Of a stretch of 64,000 nucleotides of DNA, positions 50,704 through 58,382 are shown piece after piece. The notes under the pieces are model-generated. The model saw only the letters and a program-made list of their open reading frames with translations. It did not search any database and was not told where the DNA came from. The position numbers and the translations under genes are program-made. The first letter of the stretch is position 1, and the number at the start of each line of letters is the position of its first letter. This DNA is from Streptosporangium roseum DSM 43021 (GTDB lineage: Bacteria > Actinomycetota > Actinomycetes > Streptosporangiales > Streptosporangiaceae): NCBI RefSeq assembly GCF_000024865.1, contig NC_013595.1, positions 4,092,001 to 4,156,000 of the forward strand. The letters run 5' to 3'.

Positions 50704-51579
50704 GTGACATTGCCGCGCATCGGAGTCGTCATCGTGACCATGGGCACTCGCCCTCGAGAACTGGACGCTCTTCTTGCTTCGGTGGCCAAGCAGGATGTGG
50801 CTCCTGAGCGAGTGGTGCTGATCGGCAATGCGACCCCGCTGACCGAGGTGTCGGCGGACGTGACCAAGATCCCGCTGAAGGAGAACCTCGGCTGCCCAGG
50901 AGGCCGCAACGTCGGTCTGGAGCTTCTGTGCGAGTCCGGTGAGGTCGACGTCATCGTCGAGTTGGACGACGACGGATTGCTCGTCGCCGATGACGTGTTC
51001 CGCATGATCCGGCAGCTCTATGCCTCGGATCCCGTCCTGGGGATCGTCTCCTTCCGGATCGCGGATGAGCGGGGCGAGACTCAACGCCGGCATGTCCCGC
51101 GGTTGCGTGCCGGCGACCCGATGCGCGGCGGCCCTGTGACCGCCTTCCTCGGTGGTGCGCATGCCCTGTCGGTGCCGATGCTCAACGAGATCGGTGGCTG
51201 GCCCGGGCAGTTCTTCTTCGGGCACGAAGAGACGGACCTGGCTTGGCGAGCGCTCGATGCGGGATGGAAGATCCTTTATGAGCCCGGCCTGGTTCTCCAG
51301 CACCCCAAGACGTCACCGGCCCGGCATGCGATGTATTACCGGTTGACCGCCCGGAATCGTGTCTGGCTCGCGAGGCGGCGTCTGCCTCGCCCCTTGGTCC
51401 CGGTCTATCTGGCCACATGGATCTTGATCACTCTCCTGCGCACCCACTCCGCCTCCGGGCTGAAGACGTGGACTGCAGGATTTCTGGAGGGGCTGCGCGC
51501 CGACTGCGGCGAGCGCAAGCCCATGAAATGGGCCACGGTGTGGCGCATGACCCGGCTGGGGCGCCCGCCCCTGATCTGA
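50704..51579 (+). CDS. family 2 glycosyltransferase
   Basis: A 291-residue GT-A fold enzyme. 'VGVVIVTMGTRPRELDALLASVAKQ' type opening, the metal-binding 'VELDDDGLL' (DxD-like) at about 80-88, 'GGAHALSVPMLNEIGG' acceptor loop and 'FFGHEETDLAWRALDAGW' (the ED/xEDxxLxxR-type motif) are all present. A C-terminal hydrophobic stretch ('PLVPVYLATWILITLLRT') suggests membrane association. Sugar donor and acceptor unknown. The start is GTG at 50704. Its base composition is less GC-extreme than the sel genes, consistent with the accessory island. Confidence 0.88.
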   Translation: MTLPRIGVVIVTMGTRPRELDALLASVAKQDVAPERVVLIGNATPLTEVSADVTKIPLKENLGCPGGRNVGLELLCESGEVDVIVELDDDGLLVADDVFRMIRQLYASDPVLGIVSFRIADERGETQRRHVPRLRAGDPMRGGPVTAFLGGAHALSVPMLNEIGGWPGQFFFGHEETDLAWRALDAGWKILYEPGLVLQHPKTSPARHAMYYRLTARNRVWLARRRLPRPLVPVYLATWILITLLRTHSASGLKTWTAGFLEGLRADCGERKPMKWATVWRMTRLGRPPLI

Positions 51580-51715
51580 GGATCATTTCTGCAACGACCG
51601 CAGGGAGGGCGGCCGGTTCCAGCCGGTTCAGGCCACGGACGGCGGCCGGCACACGCGTGGAGTCGGTCCGCGCCGACGAGGTGTTCGTGGGGCGCCAGGC
51701 AGGAATGCCCGGATG

Positions 51716-52168
51716 TCAGGGCTGTGTGCGCTGGATCAGGAGCCGGTGCGACTCCTGCACCCCATCGGGGAGGTTGTGCGGCGAGAACCATGTCGCCTCC
51801 AGAATCTCGGTGGAGTCGATCGCGAGTGTGCCGCCGGTGAGGTGCGCCTCATAGGCCACCTCGACCCGCAGCCGGTATCCGCTCGTGACCTGCACGAGCC
51901 GGCCGGGCTTGACCTGCAGCCCGGTTTCCTCGCGCACCTCGCGGACAATCGTGTCCTCGAACGTCTCACCTTTGTCGGCGTAGCCGGTCGGGCATCCCCA
52001 CTGCCGGTCCGGCGGCCACATGCGGTGACGCAGGAGGAGCACGCGCCCCTCGCCGTCGCGCACAATGCCGGTCACGCCGACCATGAACTTGGCATGCCAC
52101 AGCCACAGCACGCGCCACTGCAGGGGGCCGCGGATGAGGTGCCACAGGCGGGCGATGATGGTTTTCAC
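51716..52168 (-). CDS. Nudix hydrolase
   Basis: A 150-residue protein with a complete Nudix box: G-x5-E-x7-REVREETGL ('GYADKGETFEDTIVREVREETGL'-type). Such enzymes hydrolyse nucleoside diphosphate derivatives using Mg2+. The short N-terminal helix ('IIARLWHLIRGPLQWRVLWLWH') is aromatic-rich. The start is GTG at 52168 with AAAGGA upstream. It converges with the glycosyltransferase gene inside the island. Confidence 0.9.
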   Translation of the reverse strand: MKTIIARLWHLIRGPLQWRVLWLWHAKFMVGVTGIVRDGEGRVLLLRHRMWPPDRQWGCPTGYADKGETFEDTIVREVREETGLQVKPGRLVQVTSGYRLRVEVAYEAHLTGGTLAIDSTEILEATWFSPHNLPDGVQESHRLLIQRTQP

Positions 52169-52420
52169 GCTGGTCCTTTCGGGGTTTCATCTACGTCACC
52201 GCCTCCGCTTACAACAGGCGGCGCGGACCGTCATGGCGTGTTGCACACTGCCATGCCCGCGCCTGGTGGTGGGGCCGATGGGAGATTTCCGCCCGGCCGT
52301 GTCCTGCCTGACTGCTCTCACGGTGGCAGGGCCACGTCCAGTGGCGTGGTGGACGAGTATCCGACGCCGGGACCGGGCCGAGGGTGAGGCCGGCCCCGGG
52401 GGTGGCGTCGGGCATTCGCC

Positions 52421-52464
52421 GTCAACCGGCGCGGCGCCGTACCGGAGTGGAAGGTCAAAAGCGT
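52421..52464. repeat. short direct repeat upstream of selC copy 2 (partner at 54353)
   Basis: GTCAACCGGCGCGGCGCCG followed by TACCGGA and GGTCAAAAGCG recurs at 54353-54396 with small gaps. The two copies bracket selC copy 2 and the MFS gene. The 354-bp gap 52169-52522 contains this repeat and the start of the selC duplication and no gene that I can support. Confidence 0.75.
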
Positions 52465-52640
52465 GGCGCGCCGCCCCCACCTGCTGCTTCAGCCTTACCC
52501 GCCTGCTGTTAGGTTCTCCCCTGGAGGCGTGTGGGCGCCTGGTGGCCCCCGCGGTCTTCAAAACCGACGAGGCCGAGGTCCTCGGTCTGGCGGGTTCGAT
52601 TCCCGTCCGCCTCCGCCACCCGAGGAGACGTGCAAACCTC
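52459..52640. repeat. selC duplication unit, copy 2
   Basis: This is the partner of 50124-50306, offset by 2335 bp and in the same orientation. It includes the complete upstream region and tRNA. Confidence 0.88.
52523..52618 (+). tRNA. selC: tRNA-Sec (anticodon UCA), copy 2
   Basis: It is identical to copy 1 over 96 nt except T at 52586 for C in the long variable arm, which still allows a G-U pair. Anticodon, D stem, T arm and CCA are intact, so it could be functional. Its upstream sequence is also duplicated, probably with the promoter. Confidence 0.92.
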
Positions 52641-52769
52641 GAAACCGCCGGCATCGGCCAGGGTATTGATCCGGATCAGGTAGCTACCGGGCATGCTCGT
52701 CATGCGTGGAGGCGACGATGGAGTGCCGCGTTCGGATATGACAACCACAACGTCGGCCTCGGCAGGGTT

Positions 52770-54263
52770 CTATGAGCGAGTCGCCTCGTAGTCGGGGAGT
52801 GCGGCCGGGGTGGTCCGGGTTGCCGGGCGCATGGTCAGGATCAGTAGGGCCAGCCCGGCGAAGATGACGGCGGCGACGACGCCGGTGACGTGCAGACCGG
52901 CGGTGAACGCCTCCCGCGCGGTGTGCAGCAGTTCCGCCCCCTGACCGGCGGGAAGGTGCCGGCTGGCGGCGACCGCGCCGGCCAGCGAGTCGGACGTGCC
53001 GTCCATCCGGCCGCGGTAGATCACCGCGGACACCACGCCGAGCAGCGCGAAGCCGAGCGAACCGCCGAGGTAGTTACCGGTCTCCGACATCGACGCCGCC
53101 GAGCCGGCGCGCTCCGGCGGTACGGACCCGACGACCAGCCCGGTGCCCAGCGCGAACAGCGGGCCGGTGCCCAGTGCCAGTACGGCGATGCCGACCATCA
53201 CCAGCGGCAGGGCGCGCGCACCGTCGACGCCGACCAGCAGCAGGCTGCCCAGCGCCGACCCCACCAGCCCGCCGGCGATCGCGGTCGTCTGCTTCATCCG
53301 CCGGGCCAGCGCCGGCGCGGCCATGGTGCCGACCGCCACGCCCAGGCCCATGGGGGCGAACAGCACCGCCGACGCGACCGGCGAGAAGCCCAGCACGCTC
53401 TGCAGGTACTGGGTCACCAGCAGGCCCGTACCGGCCATGGCGATGCCGGCGAAGGCCAGCGCGACGAGCACGGCCGTGAACGGGCGATTGCGGAGCAGCC
53501 GCAGGTCCAGCAGCGGTGTCTCCAGCCGCAGTTGCCGGCGTACGAACAGAAATCCGATGGCCGCGCCGCCGACGAGGGCCACCGCCGGCACGACCGGCAT
53601 GCTCTCGACGGTCAGCTGCTTGATGCCGTAGACCATCAAAAGCACCGCCACGAGCGACAGCCCGACGCCGGCCAGGTCCAGCCGGCCGGCCTGGTCGCTG
53701 CGGAACTCCGGCAGCAGGACCGGCCCGGCGAGCAGCAGCAACGCCATCGCCGGCACGGCGACCAGGAACACCGATCCCCACCAGAAGTGCTGGAGCAGGG
53801 ATCCGGCGAGTACCGGTCCGAGCGCGCCGCCGGTGAACTGGCAGGTCGCCCAGATCGCGATGGCCTGCCCGCGCTGCCGTTCGTCGCGGAACATGTTGGT
53901 GATCAAGGCAAGTGTGGACGGCACCAGGGTCGCGCCGGCGACGCCGAGCAACGCACGCGCGACGATCAGCATCAGCGGGCTGACCGCGAAGGCGGCCACG
54001 ACCGACAGCACCGCGAACGCCGCTCCGCCGATCATCAGCAGCCGCCGGCGGCCGATCCGGTCGCCGAGCGTACCCGTCGTGATGACCAGGCCTGCCACCA
54101 TGAATCCGTAGCTGTCACTGATCCACAGCTGCTGGACGTTGGTGGCCCCCAGGTCGGCGCTCAGCTGTGGGAGCGCGAGGAGCAACGCCGTCGTGTCCAT
54201 CGCGACCAGCAATGTCGGCAGCACGAGGACGACTAGTCCCAGCCATGCCCGGTTGACTCGCAT
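52770..54263 (-). CDS. MFS transporter, DHA2 family (14 TM)
   Basis: A 497-residue drug-efflux-type major facilitator. 'LVVLVLPTLLVAMDTTALLLALPQLSADLG' is the DHA2 opening and 'GTLGDRIGRRRLLMIGG' the loop 2-3 motif; 'FTGGALGPVLAGSLLQHFWWGSVFLVAVP' contains the antiporter motif C-like glycines. It resembles SmvA/QacA-type exporters. ATG at 54263 follows AGGAAG. It is flanked by short direct repeats (52421, 54353). Substrate unknown; it is not closely similar to the MFS protein of the copper locus. Confidence 0.9.
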   Translation of the reverse strand: MRVNRAWLGLVVLVLPTLLVAMDTTALLLALPQLSADLGATNVQQLWISDSYGFMVAGLVITTGTLGDRIGRRRLLMIGGAAFAVLSVVAAFAVSPLMLIVARALLGVAGATLVPSTLALITNMFRDERQRGQAIAIWATCQFTGGALGPVLAGSLLQHFWWGSVFLVAVPAMALLLLAGPVLLPEFRSDQAGRLDLAGVGLSLVAVLLMVYGIKQLTVESMPVVPAVALVGGAAIGFLFVRRQLRLETPLLDLRLLRNRPFTAVLVALAFAGIAMAGTGLLVTQYLQSVLGFSPVASAVLFAPMGLGVAVGTMAAPALARRMKQTTAIAGGLVGSALGSLLLVGVDGARALPLVMVGIAVLALGTGPLFALGTGLVVGSVPPERAGSAASMSETGNYLGGSLGFALLGVVSAVIYRGRMDGTSDSLAGAVAASRHLPAGQGAELLHTAREAFTAGLHVTGVVAAVIFAGLALLILTMRPATRTTPAALPDYEATRS

Positions 54264-54352
54264 ATCCGAAACTTCCTGTTCTCTCGACGTTCCGCCGGTT
54301 AGTCGGAGCGGTCGAGAGCTTCTTGACATCGGTACGAAAGGGAATTTCTCGC

Positions 54353-54396
54353 GTCAACCGGCGCGGCGCCGTACCGGATGAAGGGTCAAAAGCGCA
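54353..54396. repeat. short direct repeat (partner of 52421) in a gene-poor stretch
   Basis: This is the second copy of the repeat described at 52421. It lies in an 811-bp region (54264-55074) between the MFS and DoxX genes. Open frames there lack plausible codon usage or ribosome-binding sites and I support no gene. The stretch 54590-54910 is visibly more AT-rich than the window. Confidence 0.7.
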
Positions 54397-55074
54397 GCAA
54401 GGGGTGCGTGGGGTGGCCGGGGGCCGTTCCTTCCGTGCGGGCCGGTGGCTCGTGGTCCGGGGGGTGCTCAGGAGGAGCCGGCCGTTGGGCGGGTGGGAAG
54501 GCCTGGTGAGGGGGCGATCGTAGCCCGTGGCTCCGCTCTCGGGACGGCGCTGGAGCGCATTATCCAAGGTCACGCTGGTCGGGGAGGTTTCGCCATTCTT
54601 CGGCGGAGATGAGCTGAGGATGAGCCGGTCTTCCGCCCGGGACATGAATTTCTGCCGGACGTATGTCGTGGGCCCCGGCTCCCTTCGCAGACGCTGTTGG
54701 CGAATTAGGCCCTGTGGTAAGAATCGCGTCACACGGCCCGGACGAGCGGCTTCGCCCAAATCAACGGTGCAGGTCACGAATCAAGATCAACGTGGTTCGG
54801 GCCCCCGTGACACGAGCCTTACGGGCACCCCGTCCTGGACGCTCGATACCCCCACCGCGGGAACCGTCCCAGCCCGCGGTCACGGTACACATTCTTGTTT
54901 TCGCAGTTAGACCGCGTCTCGTGTGTCCCACCGTGTCCCACGGACGGTGCGCGCGACCTCGCTGCGGTGGTCAGATGAGCCCTGTCAGCACGTACCGAGC
55001 ACCACATGCTGACGAAGGGCAAACAGGACCAGAGAGTTCCCTGGCCAACCCGATAAGAAAGGTAGTGACAGGAC

Positions 55075-55650
55075 ATGAACCGGCACGCCAGCGAGAGCCT
55101 ACTCGGCGCCAAGGACATTGAGCAGCAGCCCAAGGGGCGCGCAACGAGGTTCACGTTCAACGGCGCACTTTGGTCACTTCAAGTGTTGTTCGGCTTTTTC
55201 TTCGCCGGCAGTGGGTTCGGCAAGGTGCTGTTGTACGACGGAGCCCTGTATGCGGCAGCGCCCCGGGCCGTGGCTTGGTACGCCGCGGTGCCGCAGTCCC
55301 TGATCGTCTTTATCGGGGTCTGTGAGGTGCTTGGCGGCGTCGGCCTGATCCTGCCGGCGATGACGGGAGTCAAGCCGAAGCTGACGCCGCTCGCCGCCGT
55401 TGGCCTGACACTGACGATGATCCTCGCGGCTGGTTTTCATATCATGCGCAGCGAATACGGATTGGTGCCTGCGAATCTCTTGCTGGGAGGCGTCGCGGCG
55501 TTCATCGCGGTCGGGCGATGGAAGCTGAGGCCCATCGCACCCGCGATCATCACCACCCCGCGCGCACTCAAGTCGTTCGCGGTCCTCGGCGCACTGGCCC
55601 TGCTGGTATTCGCTCCGACGTGGTACACGATGACCAACGTCCAATTCTGA
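55075..55650 (+). CDS. DoxX-family membrane protein
   Basis: A 191-residue integral membrane protein. Four hydrophobic segments ('LWSLQVLFGFFFAGSGFGKVL', 'LIVFIGVCEVLGGVGLILPA', 'LTPLAAVGLTLTMILAAGFHIM', 'LLLGGVAAFIAVGRW') with the DoxX motif 'FxxxGxxKL'-like 'FAGSGFGKVLLYDG' and 'EVLGGVGLILP'. A fifth segment lies near the C-terminus. DoxX-like proteins act in redox or stress functions at the membrane; the role here is unknown. The ATG at 55075 follows ACAGGAC closely. Confidence 0.85.
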   Translation: MNRHASESLLGAKDIEQQPKGRATRFTFNGALWSLQVLFGFFFAGSGFGKVLLYDGALYAAAPRAVAWYAAVPQSLIVFIGVCEVLGGVGLILPAMTGVKPKLTPLAAVGLTLTMILAAGFHIMRSEYGLVPANLLLGGVAAFIAVGRWKLRPIAPAIITTPRALKSFAVLGALALLVFAPTWYTMTNVQF

Positions 55651-55816
55651 TCACTCCGGCTCGCACGCCGACTGCCTCGACCAAGCAGCGAGGGCTTCTT
55701 TTGTCCAAAAGTGGACAAATATGGATAAATCATTGCTGGTCCCATCGTGCCGTATGAAGATGATCTCGACCTGGAGCGCCCACTCCAGTCGCGGATCCAC
55801 AGCAGAAGGGGACCGC

Positions 55817-56155
55817 ATGAGATTCCACAAGACCCTGACCATCGCGGCGACTCTCGCCCTATCGTCCGCCCTCACTCTCACCGTAACCACCACCCCAGCC
55901 CACGCCGCAACCTGCACCAAGGGGTGGTCTGCCGATCTGCACACCGCGTGGATCGACTGCGACAACGGCTTCACAACGGGCAGGTTCCGGCTCAAGGCGC
56001 TGTTCTGCAGCGGTACTGGATGCTCGTGGCGATACGGGCCCGACAAGTACTACCAAGGGGGAGGCGCGTCCTCGCACACGGACGCCATCTGGGTGGACGT
56101 GAACAACATCACCTACGAGGACCGGGGGCCGGGTTCGCTCGTACCCACCTCCTGA
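55817..56155 (+). CDS. small secreted protein of unknown function
   Basis: A 112-residue exported protein: signal peptide (RFHK, hydrophobic core, 'TTPAHA-ATC', cleavage near 30) followed by an 82-residue mature domain with four cysteines ('ATCTKGW', 'IDCDNG', 'LFCSGTGC'), probably two disulphides, and an aromatic-rich 'WRYGPDKYYQGGG'. AAGGGGA precedes the ATG at 55817; an in-frame extension from 55721 has no ribosome-binding site. I recognise no family. It lies in the accessory island. Confidence 0.72.
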   Translation: MRFHKTLTIAATLALSSALTLTVTTTPAHAATCTKGWSADLHTAWIDCDNGFTTGRFRLKALFCSGTGCSWRYGPDKYYQGGGASSHTDAIWVDVNNITYEDRGPGSLVPTS

Positions 56156-56654
56156 CAGGCTGCGTCCCGCCCTGCTCCCCCTGGAGAGGGCGGGACGTCC
56201 TCGTGTCTCTGGCCGGCCCTCGCAGGATCGCAGCGCCGGGGGACTTTCAGATGATCGTCGAATGGATCGCCCCCGTTGCGGAGACGGGGAGCCGGGCCGG
56301 CTCCCCGGGGCGGAGGTCGCCTTCAAGGCCGTGGGCGACGGAGCCGGAGCGCCGTCGGCTCGGCGATGCCCGCGGATCCCGCGCCCTGGTCCGAAACCGG
56401 GCTGAACAGGACGAAGAGGAGCACGAAGCCGTCCAGGCCGGGCTTGTCCGCGTGGTCAAGCTCGACCACAACGTGCGGGACCGGTGCTCACCTGGCGGGT
56501 TCGCGGTCCGCTGCGCTGCCCGATCTGGGACAATGATCACATTGTGAGCTCCCCTCTTTTGCGTCCCACCATCTCCGCGGATGTAACCCTGTGCGCTGAC
56601 GGAAACGCACGGGTCATCCCGTTCGTCCTGCCTCTGAACGTGCCCGAGGAGTCG
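56156..56654. other. gene-poor stretch
   Basis: Open frames exist on both strands but none has a ribosome-binding site or recognisable product. I see no repeat or hairpin worth naming. Confidence 0.5.
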
Positions 56655-56948
56655 ATGAGCATGACCGTCCGCGACTGGCTCCGCCTCGATGAGAAGGCCA
56701 TGATGGTCGGGATGCTCGACCAGGCGGCGATCATCGCCCGGATCAGGGCGCTCCGGCTTGCTCGCGGGTTGACGATTCAGTACCTCGCCGATCAGACGGG
56801 AATCCACCGTTCGATCATCGGCAAGCTGGAGCGTGGCAAGCGGAAGACGTTCAACCTCGACGAGGCCAGGGCGCTGTGCGAGGCTCTCAAAGTCGATCTG
56901 CGAGTGGTGATCAGCGACGAGCCTATGTCGATCATCGCGAAGAGCTAG
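56655..56948 (+). CDS. small XRE-family helix-turn-helix protein
   Basis: A 97-residue regulator. The Cro/CI-type helix-turn-helix spans about 35-90 ('IRALRLARGLTIQYLADQTGIHRSIIGKLERGKRKTFNLDEARALCEALKVDL'-type). GAGGAG precedes the ATG at 56655; a longer version from GTG 56544 is possible but adds an atypical tail. Such short XRE proteins are often phage-, plasmid- or toxin-antitoxin-linked; no toxin-like partner is seen. It is the last gene of the island, 90 bp before the decayed selC end. Confidence 0.82.
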   Translation: MSMTVRDWLRLDEKAMMVGMLDQAAIIARIRALRLARGLTIQYLADQTGIHRSIIGKLERGKRKTFNLDEARALCEALKVDLRVVISDEPMSIIAKS

Positions 56949-57038
56949 CGCCGCATTCCCGGATGAGGGCGGGCATCCCTGCTGACCTGGGGTGATGGTG
57001 GCCCCAGGGGGGTGGCGCCTCCTGGAGGCGCCGTCGGC

Positions 57039-57077
57039 GGTCCTCGGCCCGGCGGGTTCGATTCCCGTCCGCCTCCG
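57039..57077 (+). pseudogene. 3' remnant of tRNA-Sec next to selA
   Basis: Thirty-nine bases match the 3' part of selC (end of variable arm, complete T arm GCGGGTTCGATTCCCGT, 3' acceptor strand CCGCCTCCG) with one substitution (57050), but CCA, anticodon and 5' half are absent. The sequence before it (57001-57038) has only scattered similarity. It is best read as the distal end of an insertion into selC, or a decayed third copy. Confidence 0.85.
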
Positions 57078-57092
57078 TTCTATTTTCGAACC

Positions 57093-58382
57093 ATGGACTC
57101 ACGCAGGCGCGTGCCGCGTACCGACCTCGTCCTCGCCGATCCCCGGCTGGTCGCGACGGCGGGCAGGCTGGGGCGGGCGGTCGTCAAGGAGGCGGTGGCA
57201 CAGGCCCAGCGGCGGGTACGGCAGGGCGAGATCGCCCCCGAGGAGGTCGTGGACGCGGCCGTGGCGGCGCTTCCGCCGTATGCCACGCGCATGCGGCCGG
57301 TGATCAACATGACCGGCGTGCTGCTCCACACCAATCTCGGCCGGGCGCCCCTGTCTCCGGCCGCCGTCGCGGCGGCGATGGCCGCCGCCGGCTCCTCCGA
57401 CGTGGAGTTCGACCTGGCCACGGGGGCTCGGGCCCGTCGCGGGCGGGCCACGCTGGACGCGCTCGCGCGGGCCGTACCGGCCGCCGAGGACGTGCACGTG
57501 GTCAACAACAACGCCGCCGCGCTCGTGCTGGTGGCCACCGTCCTGGCCGCCGGGCGGGAGATCGTGATCAGCCGCGGCGAGCTGGTGGAGATCGGGGACG
57601 GATTCCGCATCCCCGACCTGCTCGTCTCCACCGGCGCACGATTGTGCGAGGTGGGCACCACCAACCGCACCTCCTACGCGGACTACGCGGCGGCCGTGGG
57701 GCCGCAGACCGGGTTCGTGCTCAAGGTGCACCCGTCCAACTTCCGGATCGAGGGCTTCACCGGCTCGGTCGGGGTGGCGGCGCTCTCGGACCTGGGCGTG
57801 CCCGTCGTGGCCGACATCGGCTCCGGCCTGCTCGCGAGGGAGCCGCTGCTGCCCGAGGAGCCCGACGCGGCGGGTGTGCTCAGGGCCGGCGCCGACCTGG
57901 TCACCGCCAGTGGCGACAAGCTGCTCGGCGGGCCGCAGGCGGGCCTGCTGCTCGGCCGCCGTGATCTGGTCGACCGGTGCAGGCGGCACCCGCTCGCCCG
58001 CGCCCTGCGGGTGGACAAGCTGACGCTGGCCGCGCTGGAGGCCACCCTGCGCGGGCCGGCCACGCCCGTCCACGAGGCGTTGCACGCCGATCCCGCGGCG
58101 CTGGGCGAGCGCGCCGGCGCGCTTGCCGGCAGGCTGGCCGAGGCCGGGATCGACGCGAGGGCCCTGCCGAGCGAGGCGACCGTGGGCGGCGGGGGAGCGC
58201 CCGGCGTCACGCTGCGGAGTGCCGCGGTGAGCCTGCCCGAGCGCTTCGCCGTGCCGCTGCGGACCGGCGAGCCCCCGGTCGTCGGCCGGGTGGAGGGCGG
58301 CCGGCTCCTGCTCGACCTGCGGACCCTCCCCCCGGGCCGGGACGACGACGTGGTCCGGGCGGTCCTGGGGGCGGACGGCTGA
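57093..58382 (+). CDS. selA: L-seryl-tRNA(Sec) selenium transferase
   Basis: A 429-residue PLP enzyme that converts Ser-tRNA-Sec to Sec-tRNA-Sec using selenophosphate. The PLP lysine is Lys276 in 'TASGDKLLGGPQAG'; 'INMTGVLLHTNLGRAPLS', 'VNNNAAALVL', 'SRGELVEIGDGFRIPDL', 'EVGTTNRT' and 'KVHPSNFRIEGF' are family motifs. The ATG at 57093 lacks a Shine-Dalgarno sequence and lies only 15 bp after the tRNA remnant, so translation may rely on a leaderless or processed transcript. It overlaps selB by one base (TGATG). Confidence 0.95.
   Translation: MDSRRRVPRTDLVLADPRLVATAGRLGRAVVKEAVAQAQRRVRQGEIAPEEVVDAAVAALPPYATRMRPVINMTGVLLHTNLGRAPLSPAAVAAAMAAAGSSDVEFDLATGARARRGRATLDALARAVPAAEDVHVVNNNAAALVLVATVLAAGREIVISRGELVEIGDGFRIPDLLVSTGARLCEVGTTNRTSYADYAAAVGPQTGFVLKVHPSNFRIEGFTGSVGVAALSDLGVPVVADIGSGLLAREPLLPEEPDAAGVLRAGADLVTASGDKLLGGPQAGLLLGRRDLVDRCRRHPLARALRVDKLTLAALEATLRGPATPVHEALHADPAALGERAGALAGRLAEAGIDARALPSEATVGGGGAPGVTLRSAAVSLPERFAVPLRTGEPPVVGRVEGGRLLLDLRTLPPGRDDDVVRAVLGADG

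Noticed and set aside
56544..56654. Longer N-terminus for the XRE protein starting at GTG 56544
   Set aside because: GAGGAG sits directly before the ATG at 56655 and the additional residues have no family similarity.
50286..57038. Integrase or excisionase gene expected in a tRNA-integrated island
   Set aside because: No tyrosine or serine recombinase motif was found in any frame; the island is either a remnant or mobilised in trans.
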